Shown here in pieces: positions 52,672 through 62,021 of a DNA stretch of 64,000 nucleotides; position 1 is the stretch's first letter; each line of letters begins with the position of its first letter. Under the pieces are notes generated by a model that saw only the letters and a list, made by a program, of their open reading frames with translations, was not told where the DNA came from and did not search any database. The DNA is from Lichenicola sp965198655 (GTDB lineage Bacteria; Pseudomonadota; Alphaproteobacteria; Acetobacterales; Acetobacteraceae). The position numbers were made by a program, and so were the translations under genes. The stretch is taken from positions 2,604,001 to 2,668,000 of the forward strand of contig OZ240668.1 in assembly GCA_965198655.1 (NCBI GenBank), given 5' to 3'.

Positions 52672-55600
52672 TCAATGCTTGCGGTGCTCGCCGATGCCGA
52701 GCTGGCGGTGGAACCATTCCCGGATGGTCTGGAAGGTGACGTAGAGCATCGGGATGATGAAGATGCCGATGCCGCTCGCCGCCAGCATGCCGGCGAACAC
52801 CGGCGTGCCGACGTCGCGCCGGCTGACCGAGGCGGCGCCGGTCGCGGTGACCAGCGGCAGCAGCCCGAGGATGAAGGCGAACGAGGTCATCATCACCGCG
52901 CGGAACCGCATGTGCGCGCCCTGGCGCGCCGCCTCGCGTATGCTCTCGCCCGCCTCGCGCCGCTCCTTGGCGAACTCGACGATCAGGATGCCGTTCTTGG
53001 CTGCCAGCGCGATCAGCACCACCAGGCCGATCTGCGCGTACAGGTCGAGCGACAGACCGGCGAGCTTGATGCCGACGAAGGCGCCGAGCACGCCGACGGA
53101 AACCGACAACAGCACCGGGATCGGGATGATCCAGCTCTCGTAGAGGGCGACCAGGAACAGGAACGCGAACAACAGCGCCATGGCTAGGATGATCCCGGTC
53201 TTTCCCGACGCGGCCACCTCCTGGTAGGCGGTGCTGGTCCACTCGTAGTCGTAGCCGGTCTGCAAGGTGCCGGCCGAGAGTTGCGCCATGGTGGCGAGCG
53301 CCGTGCCCGACGACACTCCGGGGGCCGGGGTGCCATTGACGGTGATCGCGCGGAAGTTGTTGTAGCGCGTGATCGCCTGCGGCCCGGTGATGATGCGCAA
53401 GGTCGCCAGCGCCCGCAGCGGCACGGTGCCGCCAGCGCTGTTGCGTATGTAGAGCCGCCACAGGTCGTCGATCTTGGAGCGGTCGCGCGCCTCGCCCTCG
53501 ACGTTGACCTGCCACACGCGGCCGAACAGGTTGAAGTCGTTCACGTAGCTGCCGCCCAGCGTGGTCTGCAGCGCGGTGAAGATGTCGTTGATGTTGACGC
53601 CCAGCGCCTGCGCCTTGGCGCGGTCGATGTCGAGGTAGAGCGACGGGGTGTTGGCGGTGAAGGTGGTGAACACGCGCGCCAGGTCGGGGCTCCGGTTCGC
53701 CGACGCGATCAGCCCGCGCAACTGGGCGGCGAGCTGTCCGGTGTCCTGGCCTTCCAGCGCCTCGAGCTCGTACTCGAAGCCGCCGCCCGGTGACAGGCCG
53801 ATGATCGGCGGCAGGTTGAACGGGAACACGGTCGCCTGGCGTATGCCCTGGGCCTGGCCGAACACCCGCCCGATCAGCGCGGTGGCGCTCTCGGCCGCAG
53901 CGGTGCGGTCCTGGAACGCCTTGAGCCGCACGAACACGAAGCCGGCGTTCGGCTCCTGCACCCCGTCCAGGAACGAGTTGCCGATCACCGCGAAGGTGTG
54001 CGCCCGCCCGGGCAGGGCCTGCGCCAGGTGCTCGACCTGCGCGATCACGCCGCTGGTCCGTCCAACTGCGGCGCCGTCGGGAAGCTGCACGTTGATGAAG
54101 AAGCCGCCCTGGTCCTCCTCCGGCAGGAACCCGGCCGGCAGGGTGCGCTGCATCAGCGCGATCAGCACGCCCGCCCCCACCACCACCAGGATGCCGCCCA
54201 GCGCCACCCCGAGCAGGCGCGACACCGTGCGCGAGTAGCCGTTGCGCACCGCGTCGATCACCCGCGACACCCGCCCCATGATGCCGCGCCTGGGGCCGGA
54301 ATGGCGCAGGAACACCCCGCACAGCGCCGGCGACAGCGTCAGCGCGTTCAGCGCCGAGATCAGCATGGCGGTGCAGATGGTCAGCGCGAACTGGCGGAAC
54401 AGCACGCCGGACAAGCCGGGGATGAAGGCGATCGGCACGAACACCGACAGCAGCACCAGGGTGATGGCGATGATCGGCCCGGTGATTTGCACCATCGCCT
54501 TCTTGGTGGCCTCCGCCGGCGGCAGGTCGGGCTCCTCCTCCATCACCCGCTCGACGTTCTCGACCACCACGATGGCGTCGTCGACCACGATGCCGATCGC
54601 CAGCACCATCGCCAGCAGCGACACGGTGTTGGCCGAGATGCCGAGTGCCGTCATGCCGGCGAAGGCGCCGATCAGGCTGACCGGGATGGCGATGGTGGGG
54701 ATGATGGTGGCGCGCAGGCTGCCCAGGAACAGGAACACCACGATCACCACCAGCACGAACGCCTCGATGATGGTCTTGATCACCTCGTGCACGGTGTCGC
54801 GCACGAAGTCGGTGCTGTCATAGGTGACGTTGTAGGTCAGGCCGGCGGGGAAGCGGTGCGACAGCCGGGTGACCAGGGAGCGGATCGCGGTCGCTGTGTC
54901 GAGCGCGTTGGCGCCGGGCGACAGGTAGACCGCCAGCGCCACCGAGGGGAGGCCGTCGTAGCGCGATTCGGAGTCCAGCGTCTGCGCGCCGAGCTCCACA
55001 CGCGCCACGTCGCTCAGGCGCAGCACCGAACCGTCCGGCTGCGCGCGGATCACGATGGCGCCGAACTGCGCCGGCGTCACCAGCCTGCCCTGCGTCTGCA
55101 CGTTGAACTGGTACTGCTGGTCCGGCCCGGTGGGGCGGGCGCCGATGCGGCCCACCGCCGCCACCGTGTTCTGCTGCGCGATCGCGTTGGTGATGTCGGC
55201 CGGCGACAGGCCGAGATTTGTCAGGCGGTCGGTGTCGAACCAGATCCGCATCGAGTAGTTCTGACGCGACAACAGCGTCGCCTGGCCCACGCCCGGGGTG
55301 CGCGAGATGCCGTCGATGACGTTGATGGTCATGTAGTTGGCGATGAACAGCGGGTCGAACGCGCGGTTCGGGCTGTAGAAGTTGATGAACATCAGGATCG
55401 CCGACGAGCGCTTCTGCACCGTCAGGCCTTCCGCCTGCACCGTCGCCGGCAGCTCGGCGTTGGCGGTCTGCACCCGGTTCAGCACGTTGACGGTGTTGAC
55501 GTCCGGGTTGGTGCCGAGCTGGAAGCTGACGGTCAGGCCGTAGGAGCCATCGTTGCCGCTGGCCGAACGCATGTAGATCATCTTGTCGACGCCGACGACC

Positions 55601-55806
55601 TGCGCCTCGATCGGCTGCGCCACCGACTGCTCGACCACCGAGGCCGACGCGCCCGGATAGGTCGCAGTCACCTGCACCTGCGGCGGCACCACGTCGGGGA
55701 ACTGCGCGACCGGGATGCGGGTCAGGCCGACCAGGCCGGCCAGCGTGATGACGATCGCGATCACGATCGCCAGCCGAGGCCGGTCGATGAAGACGCCGGA
55801 GATCAT
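52672..55806 (-). CDS. RND multidrug efflux permease (HAE1/AcrB-MexF type)
   Basis: 1,044 aa with 12 predicted membrane helices and two large periplasmic loops. N-terminus MISGVFIDRPRLAIVIAIVI is typical. The proton-relay residues are present: double Asp in GIVVDDAIVVVENVER (TM4) and Lys in ALAAKNGILIVEFAKERR (TM10). Pumps drugs and other amphiphiles across the outer membrane with the adaptor encoded just upstream. No outer-membrane channel gene or TetR repressor is adjacent. Confidence 0.94.
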   Translation of the reverse strand: MISGVFIDRPRLAIVIAIVITLAGLVGLTRIPVAQFPDVVPPQVQVTATYPGASASVVEQSVAQPIEAQVVGVDKMIYMRSASGNDGSYGLTVSFQLGTNPDVNTVNVLNRVQTANAELPATVQAEGLTVQKRSSAILMFINFYSPNRAFDPLFIANYMTINVIDGISRTPGVGQATLLSRQNYSMRIWFDTDRLTNLGLSPADITNAIAQQNTVAAVGRIGARPTGPDQQYQFNVQTQGRLVTPAQFGAIVIRAQPDGSVLRLSDVARVELGAQTLDSESRYDGLPSVALAVYLSPGANALDTATAIRSLVTRLSHRFPAGLTYNVTYDSTDFVRDTVHEVIKTIIEAFVLVVIVVFLFLGSLRATIIPTIAIPVSLIGAFAGMTALGISANTVSLLAMVLAIGIVVDDAIVVVENVERVMEEEPDLPPAEATKKAMVQITGPIIAITLVLLSVFVPIAFIPGLSGVLFRQFALTICTAMLISALNALTLSPALCGVFLRHSGPRRGIMGRVSRVIDAVRNGYSRTVSRLLGVALGGILVVVGAGVLIALMQRTLPAGFLPEEDQGGFFINVQLPDGAAVGRTSGVIAQVEHLAQALPGRAHTFAVIGNSFLDGVQEPNAGFVFVRLKAFQDRTAAAESATALIGRVFGQAQGIRQATVFPFNLPPIIGLSPGGGFEYELEALEGQDTGQLAAQLRGLIASANRSPDLARVFTTFTANTPSLYLDIDRAKAQALGVNINDIFTALQTTLGGSYVNDFNLFGRVWQVNVEGEARDRSKIDDLWRLYIRNSAGGTVPLRALATLRIITGPQAITRYNNFRAITVNGTPAPGVSSGTALATMAQLSAGTLQTGYDYEWTSTAYQEVAASGKTGIILAMALLFAFLFLVALYESWIIPIPVLLSVSVGVLGAFVGIKLAGLSLDLYAQIGLVVLIALAAKNGILIVEFAKERREAGESIREAARQGAHMRFRAVMMTSFAFILGLLPLVTATGAASVSRRDVGTPVFAGMLAASGIGIFIIPMLYVTFQTIREWFHRQLGIGEHRKH

Positions 55807-55815
55807 GACGGATTC

Positions 55816-57258
55816 CTAGTGCTGGCTCGGGCTGGCGCTGGGTGCCGGCGGGGTCGGGCTGCCCCGGCTCGCGGCCGCCTGGTCCTTCGCGGCCTGGCTG
55901 CCGCCCTGGCCGATCCCGGTCTGGCCGCCGTTACCCTGATCGCCGGTGCTCTGGCCGGCGTTCCGGCCGCTTCCCGGCGCCCCGGTATCCATCGGCCCGC
56001 CGGTCGCCGACCCCCCGGACGCCCCGTTGCGGGCGGCACCCGATTGCTGTCCCTGCGCCGCGTCCGGATCGGCCACCACCGGCTGCGGTGCTGCGGGCGA
56101 GACCGGGCCGCCATCGCGCACCCGCTGCAGCCCGTCGACGATCACCCCTTCGCCCTCGGTGAGGCCGGACAGCACCACCGAGTCGGTGCCGACGATGTCG
56201 CCCAGCTTCAGGTTGACGCGCCTGGCGTGGCGCTGCGCGTCCACCGTGAAGGCGTAGTCGCCCTGCTGGTCCGACAGCACCGCGGCGCGCGGGATCACCA
56301 GGTGCTGCACCGGATGCGGGTCCTGCAGCGTGACCGTCACGAACTCGCCGTCCACCAGCTCCCGGCTGGTCAGCCCGTTGCCGATGGCGCCCTGGCCGCG
56401 CTGGGGGTTGGCCACGGTGGCGCGCAGCGTGATGGTGTCGGTCTGGTTGGCGACCGTGGGCGACACGTAGTCCAGGTGGCCGTCATGGTCGTAGGACGAG
56501 CCGTCGCCGAGCGTGAGCTTGACTACCGCCTGCCCCAGGCCGCCGCTGTCCTGGTACTTCTTCTGCAAGCCCAGCACGTCGCGTGTCGCCGCCGGGAACA
56601 CCACGTACATCGGGTCCTGGGTGACGATGGTGGCCAGCGCGCCGCTGCTCGTGCTGACCACGTTGCCCTCGTTTACCGCGGTCGAGGTGATCCGCCCGTC
56701 CACCGGGGCGCGTATCTCGGTGTAGCCGAGCTGGATCTGCGCGCTTTGCAGGTTGCCCTGCGCGGTCAGCACGTTGGCGGCGCCGCTTTGCGCGGTTTCG
56801 GCCGCGTTGTCGTAGGCCTGCTTCTGCCCGGCCGGGGTTCGCAGCAGCTCGGCCTGGCGCTGGAAGTTCACCCGGGCGTTGACCACGTTGGCCTGCGCCT
56901 GGGCCAGGGTGCCCTGCTGCGCCAGCACCTGCGCCTGGAACGGCCCCTGCTCCAGCACGTAGAGCAGGTCGCCCTTCTTCACCTCGGCCCCTTCCTCGAA
57001 CAGGCGGCGGTCCAGGTAGGCAGTGACCCGCGGCACCAGCGCCACCCGGTCGATCGCCTGGATCCGGCCGATATACTGCGCGCTCGCCGTCACCGGCTGG
57101 CTGTGCACCGCCATCACTCCCACGGCCGGCGGCGGAGGAGCCCCGGGCGGTGCCGCGACTGCCGCATCGGTGACCGTCCGGCCAACAGTTGCAACGAGGG
57201 ACAGGCCGAGCGGAAAGAGGGCGGCGAGCGCCAGGGCCCGTGCTGATGGACGCGACAT
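55816..57258 (-). CDS. RND efflux periplasmic adaptor (membrane fusion protein)
   Basis: 480 aa. N-terminal signal/anchor (LALAALFPLGLSLVATVG), then lipoyl-type GRIQAIDRVALVPRVTAYLD, a coiled-coil hairpin (~110-180), LGYTEIRAPVDGRI and beta-barrel domains. The last ~80 residues are a low-complexity Gly/Gln/Ala/Pro tail, uncommon in this family. ATG 57258 has AAGGA upstream; ATG 57282 is an alternative. Stops 9 bp before the pump gene. Confidence 0.91.
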   Translation of the reverse strand: MSRPSARALALAALFPLGLSLVATVGRTVTDAAVAAPPGAPPPPAVGVMAVHSQPVTASAQYIGRIQAIDRVALVPRVTAYLDRRLFEEGAEVKKGDLLYVLEQGPFQAQVLAQQGTLAQAQANVVNARVNFQRQAELLRTPAGQKQAYDNAAETAQSGAANVLTAQGNLQSAQIQLGYTEIRAPVDGRITSTAVNEGNVVSTSSGALATIVTQDPMYVVFPAATRDVLGLQKKYQDSGGLGQAVVKLTLGDGSSYDHDGHLDYVSPTVANQTDTITLRATVANPQRGQGAIGNGLTSRELVDGEFVTVTLQDPHPVQHLVIPRAAVLSDQQGDYAFTVDAQRHARRVNLKLGDIVGTDSVVLSGLTEGEGVIVDGLQRVRDGGPVSPAAPQPVVADPDAAQGQQSGAARNGASGGSATGGPMDTGAPGSGRNAGQSTGDQGNGGQTGIGQGGSQAAKDQAAASRGSPTPPAPSASPSQH

Positions 57259-57444
57259 CCGGAGGTTCCTTGGTTCGGCCATGGCCGGGACCGGTGAAGC
57301 CGAGGCTGACCGGTCGGTCATTGCATTACAGGGCCGGTCGCGACCCGCGCAACTGCCGTCGAGACACGACGTTGCCCTGCACCTGCGGCAGGCCGCAAGG
57401 GTTGGCACGAGTTCCGGCGGCGCGTGTGCAAGGAGTTTCGAGCA

Positions 57445-58797
57445 ATGCCAAGCCGGATGTCGAGTGCCGATGCGCGGCCGCGGGCAGCGTCCGCGCTGGA
57501 TGCCGCCGCCCCGACGATGTCGCCCGGAGCGGCGGATGGAGCGGCACGTCCTCACCGAGTCGTGATCGTCGGCGCCGGCTTCGGCGGGCTGAACGCGGCG
57601 CAGACCCTGGCCGGCACCGGTTGCGCCGTGACGCTGGTGGACCGCACCAACCACACCCTGTTCCAGCCTCTGCTCTACCAGGTGGCCACCGCGGCGCTGA
57701 GCGCCACCAGCATCGCCGTGCCGATCCGCTCGGTGTTCCGGCGCAGCCCCAACGTGTCGGTGCTGATGGAGGAGGTGACCGGGGTGGACCGGCAGGACCG
57801 GACCGTGATCTTCGCCGGACATCCGCCGCTGCCATATGACACGCTCGTGCTCGCCACCGGATCGGTGTACTCGTGGTTCGGCCACGACGACTGGGCGAAG
57901 CGGGCGCCGGCGCTGAAGAGCGCGGCCGACGCGCTGTCGCTGCGCGCGCGGCTGCTGGACGCGTTCGAGCGCGCCGAGACCGAGGACGACCCGGCCGAGG
58001 TGCGCCGGCTGCTGACCTTCGTGGTGGTCGGCGCCGGGGCGACCGGGGTGGAGATGGCCGGCTCGATCGCCGAGCTCGCCCACACCACCCTGGCCCGCGA
58101 CTTCCGACACATACAGCCTTCCACGGCGCGGATCGTGCTGTGCGACGGCGGCGACCGCGTGCTGGCCTCGTTTCCTGAGCGCCTGTCCGACTACGCCGCC
58201 CGTCGGCTGCAGCGGATCGGGGTCGAGCTGCGGCTCAAGACGGGGGTCAAGGCGCTGGACGAACGCGGAGTGCAGGCCGGCGACGAGCGGATCGACGCGG
58301 CCTTCGTGTTCTGGGCCGCGGGCACCGCGGCGACCCCCGTGGCGCGCTGGCTCGGCATCGAGGGCAACCATCGCGGCCTGGTCGCGGTGGAGCCCGATTG
58401 CAGCCTGCCCGGCCATCCGGAGATCTTCGTGATCGGCGACGCGGCCGTGCTCGACGGGCCGGACAACAAGCCGCTGCCCGGGCTGGGCTCGGTGGCCAAG
58501 CAGCAGGGCCGCCATGTGGGCCGGGTGATCGCGGCACGGCTCGCCGGGCGGCCATCCCCGGGGCCGTTCCGCTACAAGGACTGGGGCCAGTTGGCGGTGA
58601 TCGGCCGCTCCTCCGCGGTGGCGGATTTCGGCCGGGTCCGCCTGACCGGGCTGCCCGCCTGGCTGGTATGGAGTGCTGTGCACCTGCTGCTGCTGGTGAG
58701 CGCGCAGAACCGCGTCGCGGTCTACGTGAACTGGGTGTCGGCCTGGCTCACCTACAGCCGGGGCGCACGGGTCATCACCGTGCCGCCGCCGGCATGA
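57445..58797 (+). CDS. ndh: Type II NADH dehydrogenase (NDH-2)
   Basis: 450 aa. FAD motif VVIVGAGFGGLNAAQTLAG, NHTLFQPLLYQVATAAL (quinone side), NAD motif FVVVGAGATGVEMAGSIAELAH, IFVIGDAAV, and a C-terminal hydrophobic region (GLPAWLVWSAVHLLLLV) for membrane attachment. Oxidises NADH to reduce quinone without proton pumping. AAGGAG lies 10 nt before ATG 57445; a GTG at 57424 is less likely. Overlaps the following metallo-hydrolase gene by 4 bp. Confidence 0.93.
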   Translation: MPSRMSSADARPRAASALDAAAPTMSPGAADGAARPHRVVIVGAGFGGLNAAQTLAGTGCAVTLVDRTNHTLFQPLLYQVATAALSATSIAVPIRSVFRRSPNVSVLMEEVTGVDRQDRTVIFAGHPPLPYDTLVLATGSVYSWFGHDDWAKRAPALKSAADALSLRARLLDAFERAETEDDPAEVRRLLTFVVVGAGATGVEMAGSIAELAHTTLARDFRHIQPSTARIVLCDGGDRVLASFPERLSDYAARRLQRIGVELRLKTGVKALDERGVQAGDERIDAAFVFWAAGTAATPVARWLGIEGNHRGLVAVEPDCSLPGHPEIFVIGDAAVLDGPDNKPLPGLGSVAKQQGRHVGRVIAARLAGRPSPGPFRYKDWGQLAVIGRSSAVADFGRVRLTGLPAWLVWSAVHLLLLVSAQNRVAVYVNWVSAWLTYSRGARVITVPPPA

Positions 58798-59828
58798 CCG
58801 CCTTGGCCTTTCCGGTATCCGATCATTGCGACGGGACCCTGTTCCACAACCCGGCATTTGGGCCCGCTGTCGCGCCGGCGCCGCAGCGCCCGGTCGCCGG
58901 CCGTGGCCTGCTGCCGATCCTGCGCTGGCGCCTCGGCGGCACCCGCTCGCTGTGGCCGTCTGCGATCGTGGACCCGCCGCCCGAGGGCGACCCGCGTGCG
59001 GAGCCGCCGGCGGACGGGGCCAGCCTCACCTTTCTCGGCCATGCGAGCTTCCTGATCCGCCTGCCCGGCCTGACGATCATCACCGACCCGGTGTTCAGCG
59101 AGCGCTGCTCGCCGGTGTCCTGGGCTGGGCCGAAGCGGGCCAGGCCGCCGGGACGGCGCCTCGATGCGCTGCCGCCGATCGACCTGGTGCTGGTGTCGCA
59201 CAACCACTACGACCACCTCGACCTGCCGAGCCTGTCGGCAATCGTGTCGCGCGACGCCCCGGCCTTCGTCACCCCGCTCGGCAACACCCGCCTGCTCGCC
59301 AGCGCGGGCGCCACCCGTGTCACCGAGCTGGACTGGTGGCAGTCGCACCAGGTCGGCCAGGCCACCGTCACCGCCACCCCGGCACGGCACTTCTCCGCCC
59401 GCACCCCGTTCGACGGCAACCGGGCGCTGTGGTCGGGCTTCCTGATCGAGCAGGCGCCGATGCGCGTGCTGTTCGCGGGCGACTCCGGCGACGGGCCGCA
59501 TTGGCAGGAGATCGGCCGCAGGTTGGGCGCGCCCGACCTTTCCTTGCTGCCGATCGGCGCCTACGACCCGCGCGCGTTGATGGCGGCTGTGCACATGAAC
59601 CCGGAGGAGGCGGTCGCTGCCCACCTGTCACTCGGCGCGCGCCGATCGGTCGGCATGCATTTCGGCACCTTCCAGCTCACCGACGAGCCGATCGACGAGC
59701 CGGAGCGCAGGCTGGCGACGTCGTGCCGCGACCGGGGTCTGCCGTCCGGCGCGTTCGTCACCCTGGGCTGCGGCGACACGCGAGCCTTCAAGGCATCATC
59801 ATCCTCTCCCCCGGGCGGAACCGGGTGA
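58794..59828 (+). CDS. Metallo-beta-lactamase-fold hydrolase (NAPE-PLD/UlaG-like)
   Basis: 344 aa. Metal-binding SHNHYDHLD, LGHASFLIRLPGLTIITDPVF, AGDSGDG and the C-terminal MHFGTFQLTDE are the pattern of N-acyl-phosphatidylethanolamine phospholipase D-like proteins. Substrate in bacteria is uncertain. ATG 58794 overlaps the ndh stop (ATGA), so it is co-translated with NDH-2. Confidence 0.87.
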   Translation: MTALAFPVSDHCDGTLFHNPAFGPAVAPAPQRPVAGRGLLPILRWRLGGTRSLWPSAIVDPPPEGDPRAEPPADGASLTFLGHASFLIRLPGLTIITDPVFSERCSPVSWAGPKRARPPGRRLDALPPIDLVLVSHNHYDHLDLPSLSAIVSRDAPAFVTPLGNTRLLASAGATRVTELDWWQSHQVGQATVTATPARHFSARTPFDGNRALWSGFLIEQAPMRVLFAGDSGDGPHWQEIGRRLGAPDLSLLPIGAYDPRALMAAVHMNPEEAVAAHLSLGARRSVGMHFGTFQLTDEPIDEPERRLATSCRDRGLPSGAFVTLGCGDTRAFKASSSSPPGGTG

Positions 59829-59882
59829 GGCAGAGGGGGTTTGTTCCGCCGACACCACCTCCCCATCGCCGAAGGATCGCCA

Positions 59883-62021
59883 GTGGCCAGCATCGTCAAG
59901 AACAACCTGCGCGAAGGCTACCCGTTTCCCCGCGGCGCCACCTGGGACGGCAAGGGAACCAACTTCGCGCTGTTCTCCGCCAACGCCACCAAGGTCGAGG
60001 TGTGCCTGTTCGACAGCCAGGGCAAGGTCGAGGTCGAGCGCATTGCCCTGCCGGAGTATACTGACCAGATCTTCCACGGCTGGCTGCCGGGCGTTGGGCC
60101 AGGGCAGATCTACGGCTACCGCGTGCACGGGCCGTACGCGCCGGAGGCAGGCCACCGCTTCAACCCCAACAAGCTGCTGCTCGACCCCTACGCGCCGGCG
60201 CATTTTGGCGAGCTGCAATGGGATCCGGCGCTGTTCGGCTATACCATCGGCCATCCGGACGAGGACCTGAGCTTCGACGAGCGCGACAGCGCGCCGTTCA
60301 TGGTGAAGTCGGTGGTGATCGATCCGACCTTCGACTGGAAGGGCCAGCCCAAGCGCAACCCGATCCCCTGGGACCAGACCGTCCTCTACGAGACGCACCT
60401 GCGCGGCTACACCATGAAGCACCCGGCGGTGCCGGAGAAGGTGCGCGGCACCTATGTCGGCATGAAGACGCCGGCGGTGCTGGACTACATCAAGAAGCTC
60501 GGCGTCACCTCGATCGAGCTGCTGCCGATCCACAGCTTCATCCTGGACAGCAACCTGCTGGAGAAGGGCCTCACCAACTACTGGGGCTACAACTCGATCG
60601 GCTTCTTCGCCCCCAACACCCGCTACGCCGCCGAGCCGGAGCAGTCGCTGCGCGAGTTCAAGGAAATGGTGGCGGCGATCCACGACGCCGGGCTCGAGGT
60701 GATCCTCGACGTGGTCTACAACCATACCGCGGAGGGCAACGAGCGCGGCCCGACCCTGTCCTTCAAGGGCATCGACAACACGTCGTACTACCGGCTGCTG
60801 CCGGACCAGCCGCGCTACTACGTCAACGACACCGGCACCGGCAACACGGTGAACCTGAGCCATCCGCGCGTGATCCAGATGGTAACCGACAGCCTGCGCT
60901 ACTGGGCGGAGGAGACCCATGTCGACGGCTTCCGCTTCGACCTCGGCACCATCCTGGCGCGCGAGCCGAACGGCTTCGACAACCAGTCCGGCTTCCTCAA
61001 GGCGTGCAGCCAGGACCCGACGCTGGGCACGGTGAAGTTGATCGCCGAGCCCTGGGATTGCGGGCCCGGCGGCTACCAGGTCGGCGAGTTCCCGCCCGGC
61101 TGGGCGGAGTGGAACGACAAGTTCCGCGACGAGGTGCGGGAGTTCTGGAAGGGCGACCTAGTCGCCGCCAAGCTGGCGCCGCGCCTGCTTGGCAGCCCGG
61201 CGGAGTTCGACCGGCAGGGACGCAAGCCCTGGGCTTGCGTCAACTTCGTTACCGCCCACGACGGCTTTACCCTGAACGACTGCGTCACCTACAACGAGAA
61301 GCACAACGAGGCGAACGGCGAGGACAACAAGGACGGCTCGTCCGACAACCGCTCCTTCAACTACGGCGCCGAGGGGCCGACCGACGACCCGGCGATCCAG
61401 CGGGTGCGAGCGCGGCAGATACGCAACATGCTGGCGACGCTGCTGCTCAGCCAGGGCACGCCGATGCTGCTCGCCGGCGACGAGTTCGGCCGCACCCAAG
61501 ACGGCAACAACAACGCGTACTGCCAGGACAGCGACATCTCCTGGGTGAATTGGGACATCGAGGAGAAGGGCCAGAGCCTGATCCGGTTCGTGTCCCGCCT
61601 GACCGCGCTGCGCCGGCGCTTCCCGATCCTGCGTCGCAACCGGTTCCTGACCGCGGCCTACAACGAGGAGCTCGACATCAAGGAGCTCACCTGGGTCAAC
61701 GCCGGCGGCGGCGAGATGATGCCGGGCGATTGGGACACGGCGCAGTGCTTCGGGCTGATGCTGGACGGCCGCGCGCAGCCGACCGGTATCAAGAAGCGCG
61801 GCCTGGATGCCACCCTGCTGATGGTGTTCAACGCCTGGCACGACCTGGTCGGCTTCAAGCTGCCGCCGGCGGCGGAACAGAACTGGAAGCTGATCATCGA
61901 CACCAACCTGTCGGAAGCGGAGGAGGAGAAGGAGGACAAGCGCTTCGCTGGCGAGCAGGTCTACGACGTCACCGGCCGTTCCTTCCTGCTGTTCGAGCTC
62001 GTCCCGGACGCCGACGCATGA
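59883..62021 (+). CDS. glgX: Glycogen debranching enzyme GlgX (isoamylase)
   Basis: 712 aa GH13. N-terminal CBM48-like region (GTNFALFSANATKVEVCLFD), then the barrel with VVYNHTAEGN, nucleophile DGFRFDLGTIL, acid LIAEPWDCGPGGYQ and TAHDGFTL. Hydrolyses alpha-1,6 branches of glycogen. GTG start with GAAGGA 6 nt upstream. First of an overlapping glgX-treZ-treY operon. Confidence 0.94.
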   Translation: MASIVKNNLREGYPFPRGATWDGKGTNFALFSANATKVEVCLFDSQGKVEVERIALPEYTDQIFHGWLPGVGPGQIYGYRVHGPYAPEAGHRFNPNKLLLDPYAPAHFGELQWDPALFGYTIGHPDEDLSFDERDSAPFMVKSVVIDPTFDWKGQPKRNPIPWDQTVLYETHLRGYTMKHPAVPEKVRGTYVGMKTPAVLDYIKKLGVTSIELLPIHSFILDSNLLEKGLTNYWGYNSIGFFAPNTRYAAEPEQSLREFKEMVAAIHDAGLEVILDVVYNHTAEGNERGPTLSFKGIDNTSYYRLLPDQPRYYVNDTGTGNTVNLSHPRVIQMVTDSLRYWAEETHVDGFRFDLGTILAREPNGFDNQSGFLKACSQDPTLGTVKLIAEPWDCGPGGYQVGEFPPGWAEWNDKFRDEVREFWKGDLVAAKLAPRLLGSPAEFDRQGRKPWACVNFVTAHDGFTLNDCVTYNEKHNEANGEDNKDGSSDNRSFNYGAEGPTDDPAIQRVRARQIRNMLATLLLSQGTPMLLAGDEFGRTQDGNNNAYCQDSDISWVNWDIEEKGQSLIRFVSRLTALRRRFPILRRNRFLTAAYNEELDIKELTWVNAGGGEMMPGDWDTAQCFGLMLDGRAQPTGIKKRGLDATLLMVFNAWHDLVGFKLPPAAEQNWKLIIDTNLSEAEEEKEDKRFAGEQVYDVTGRSFLLFELVPDADA

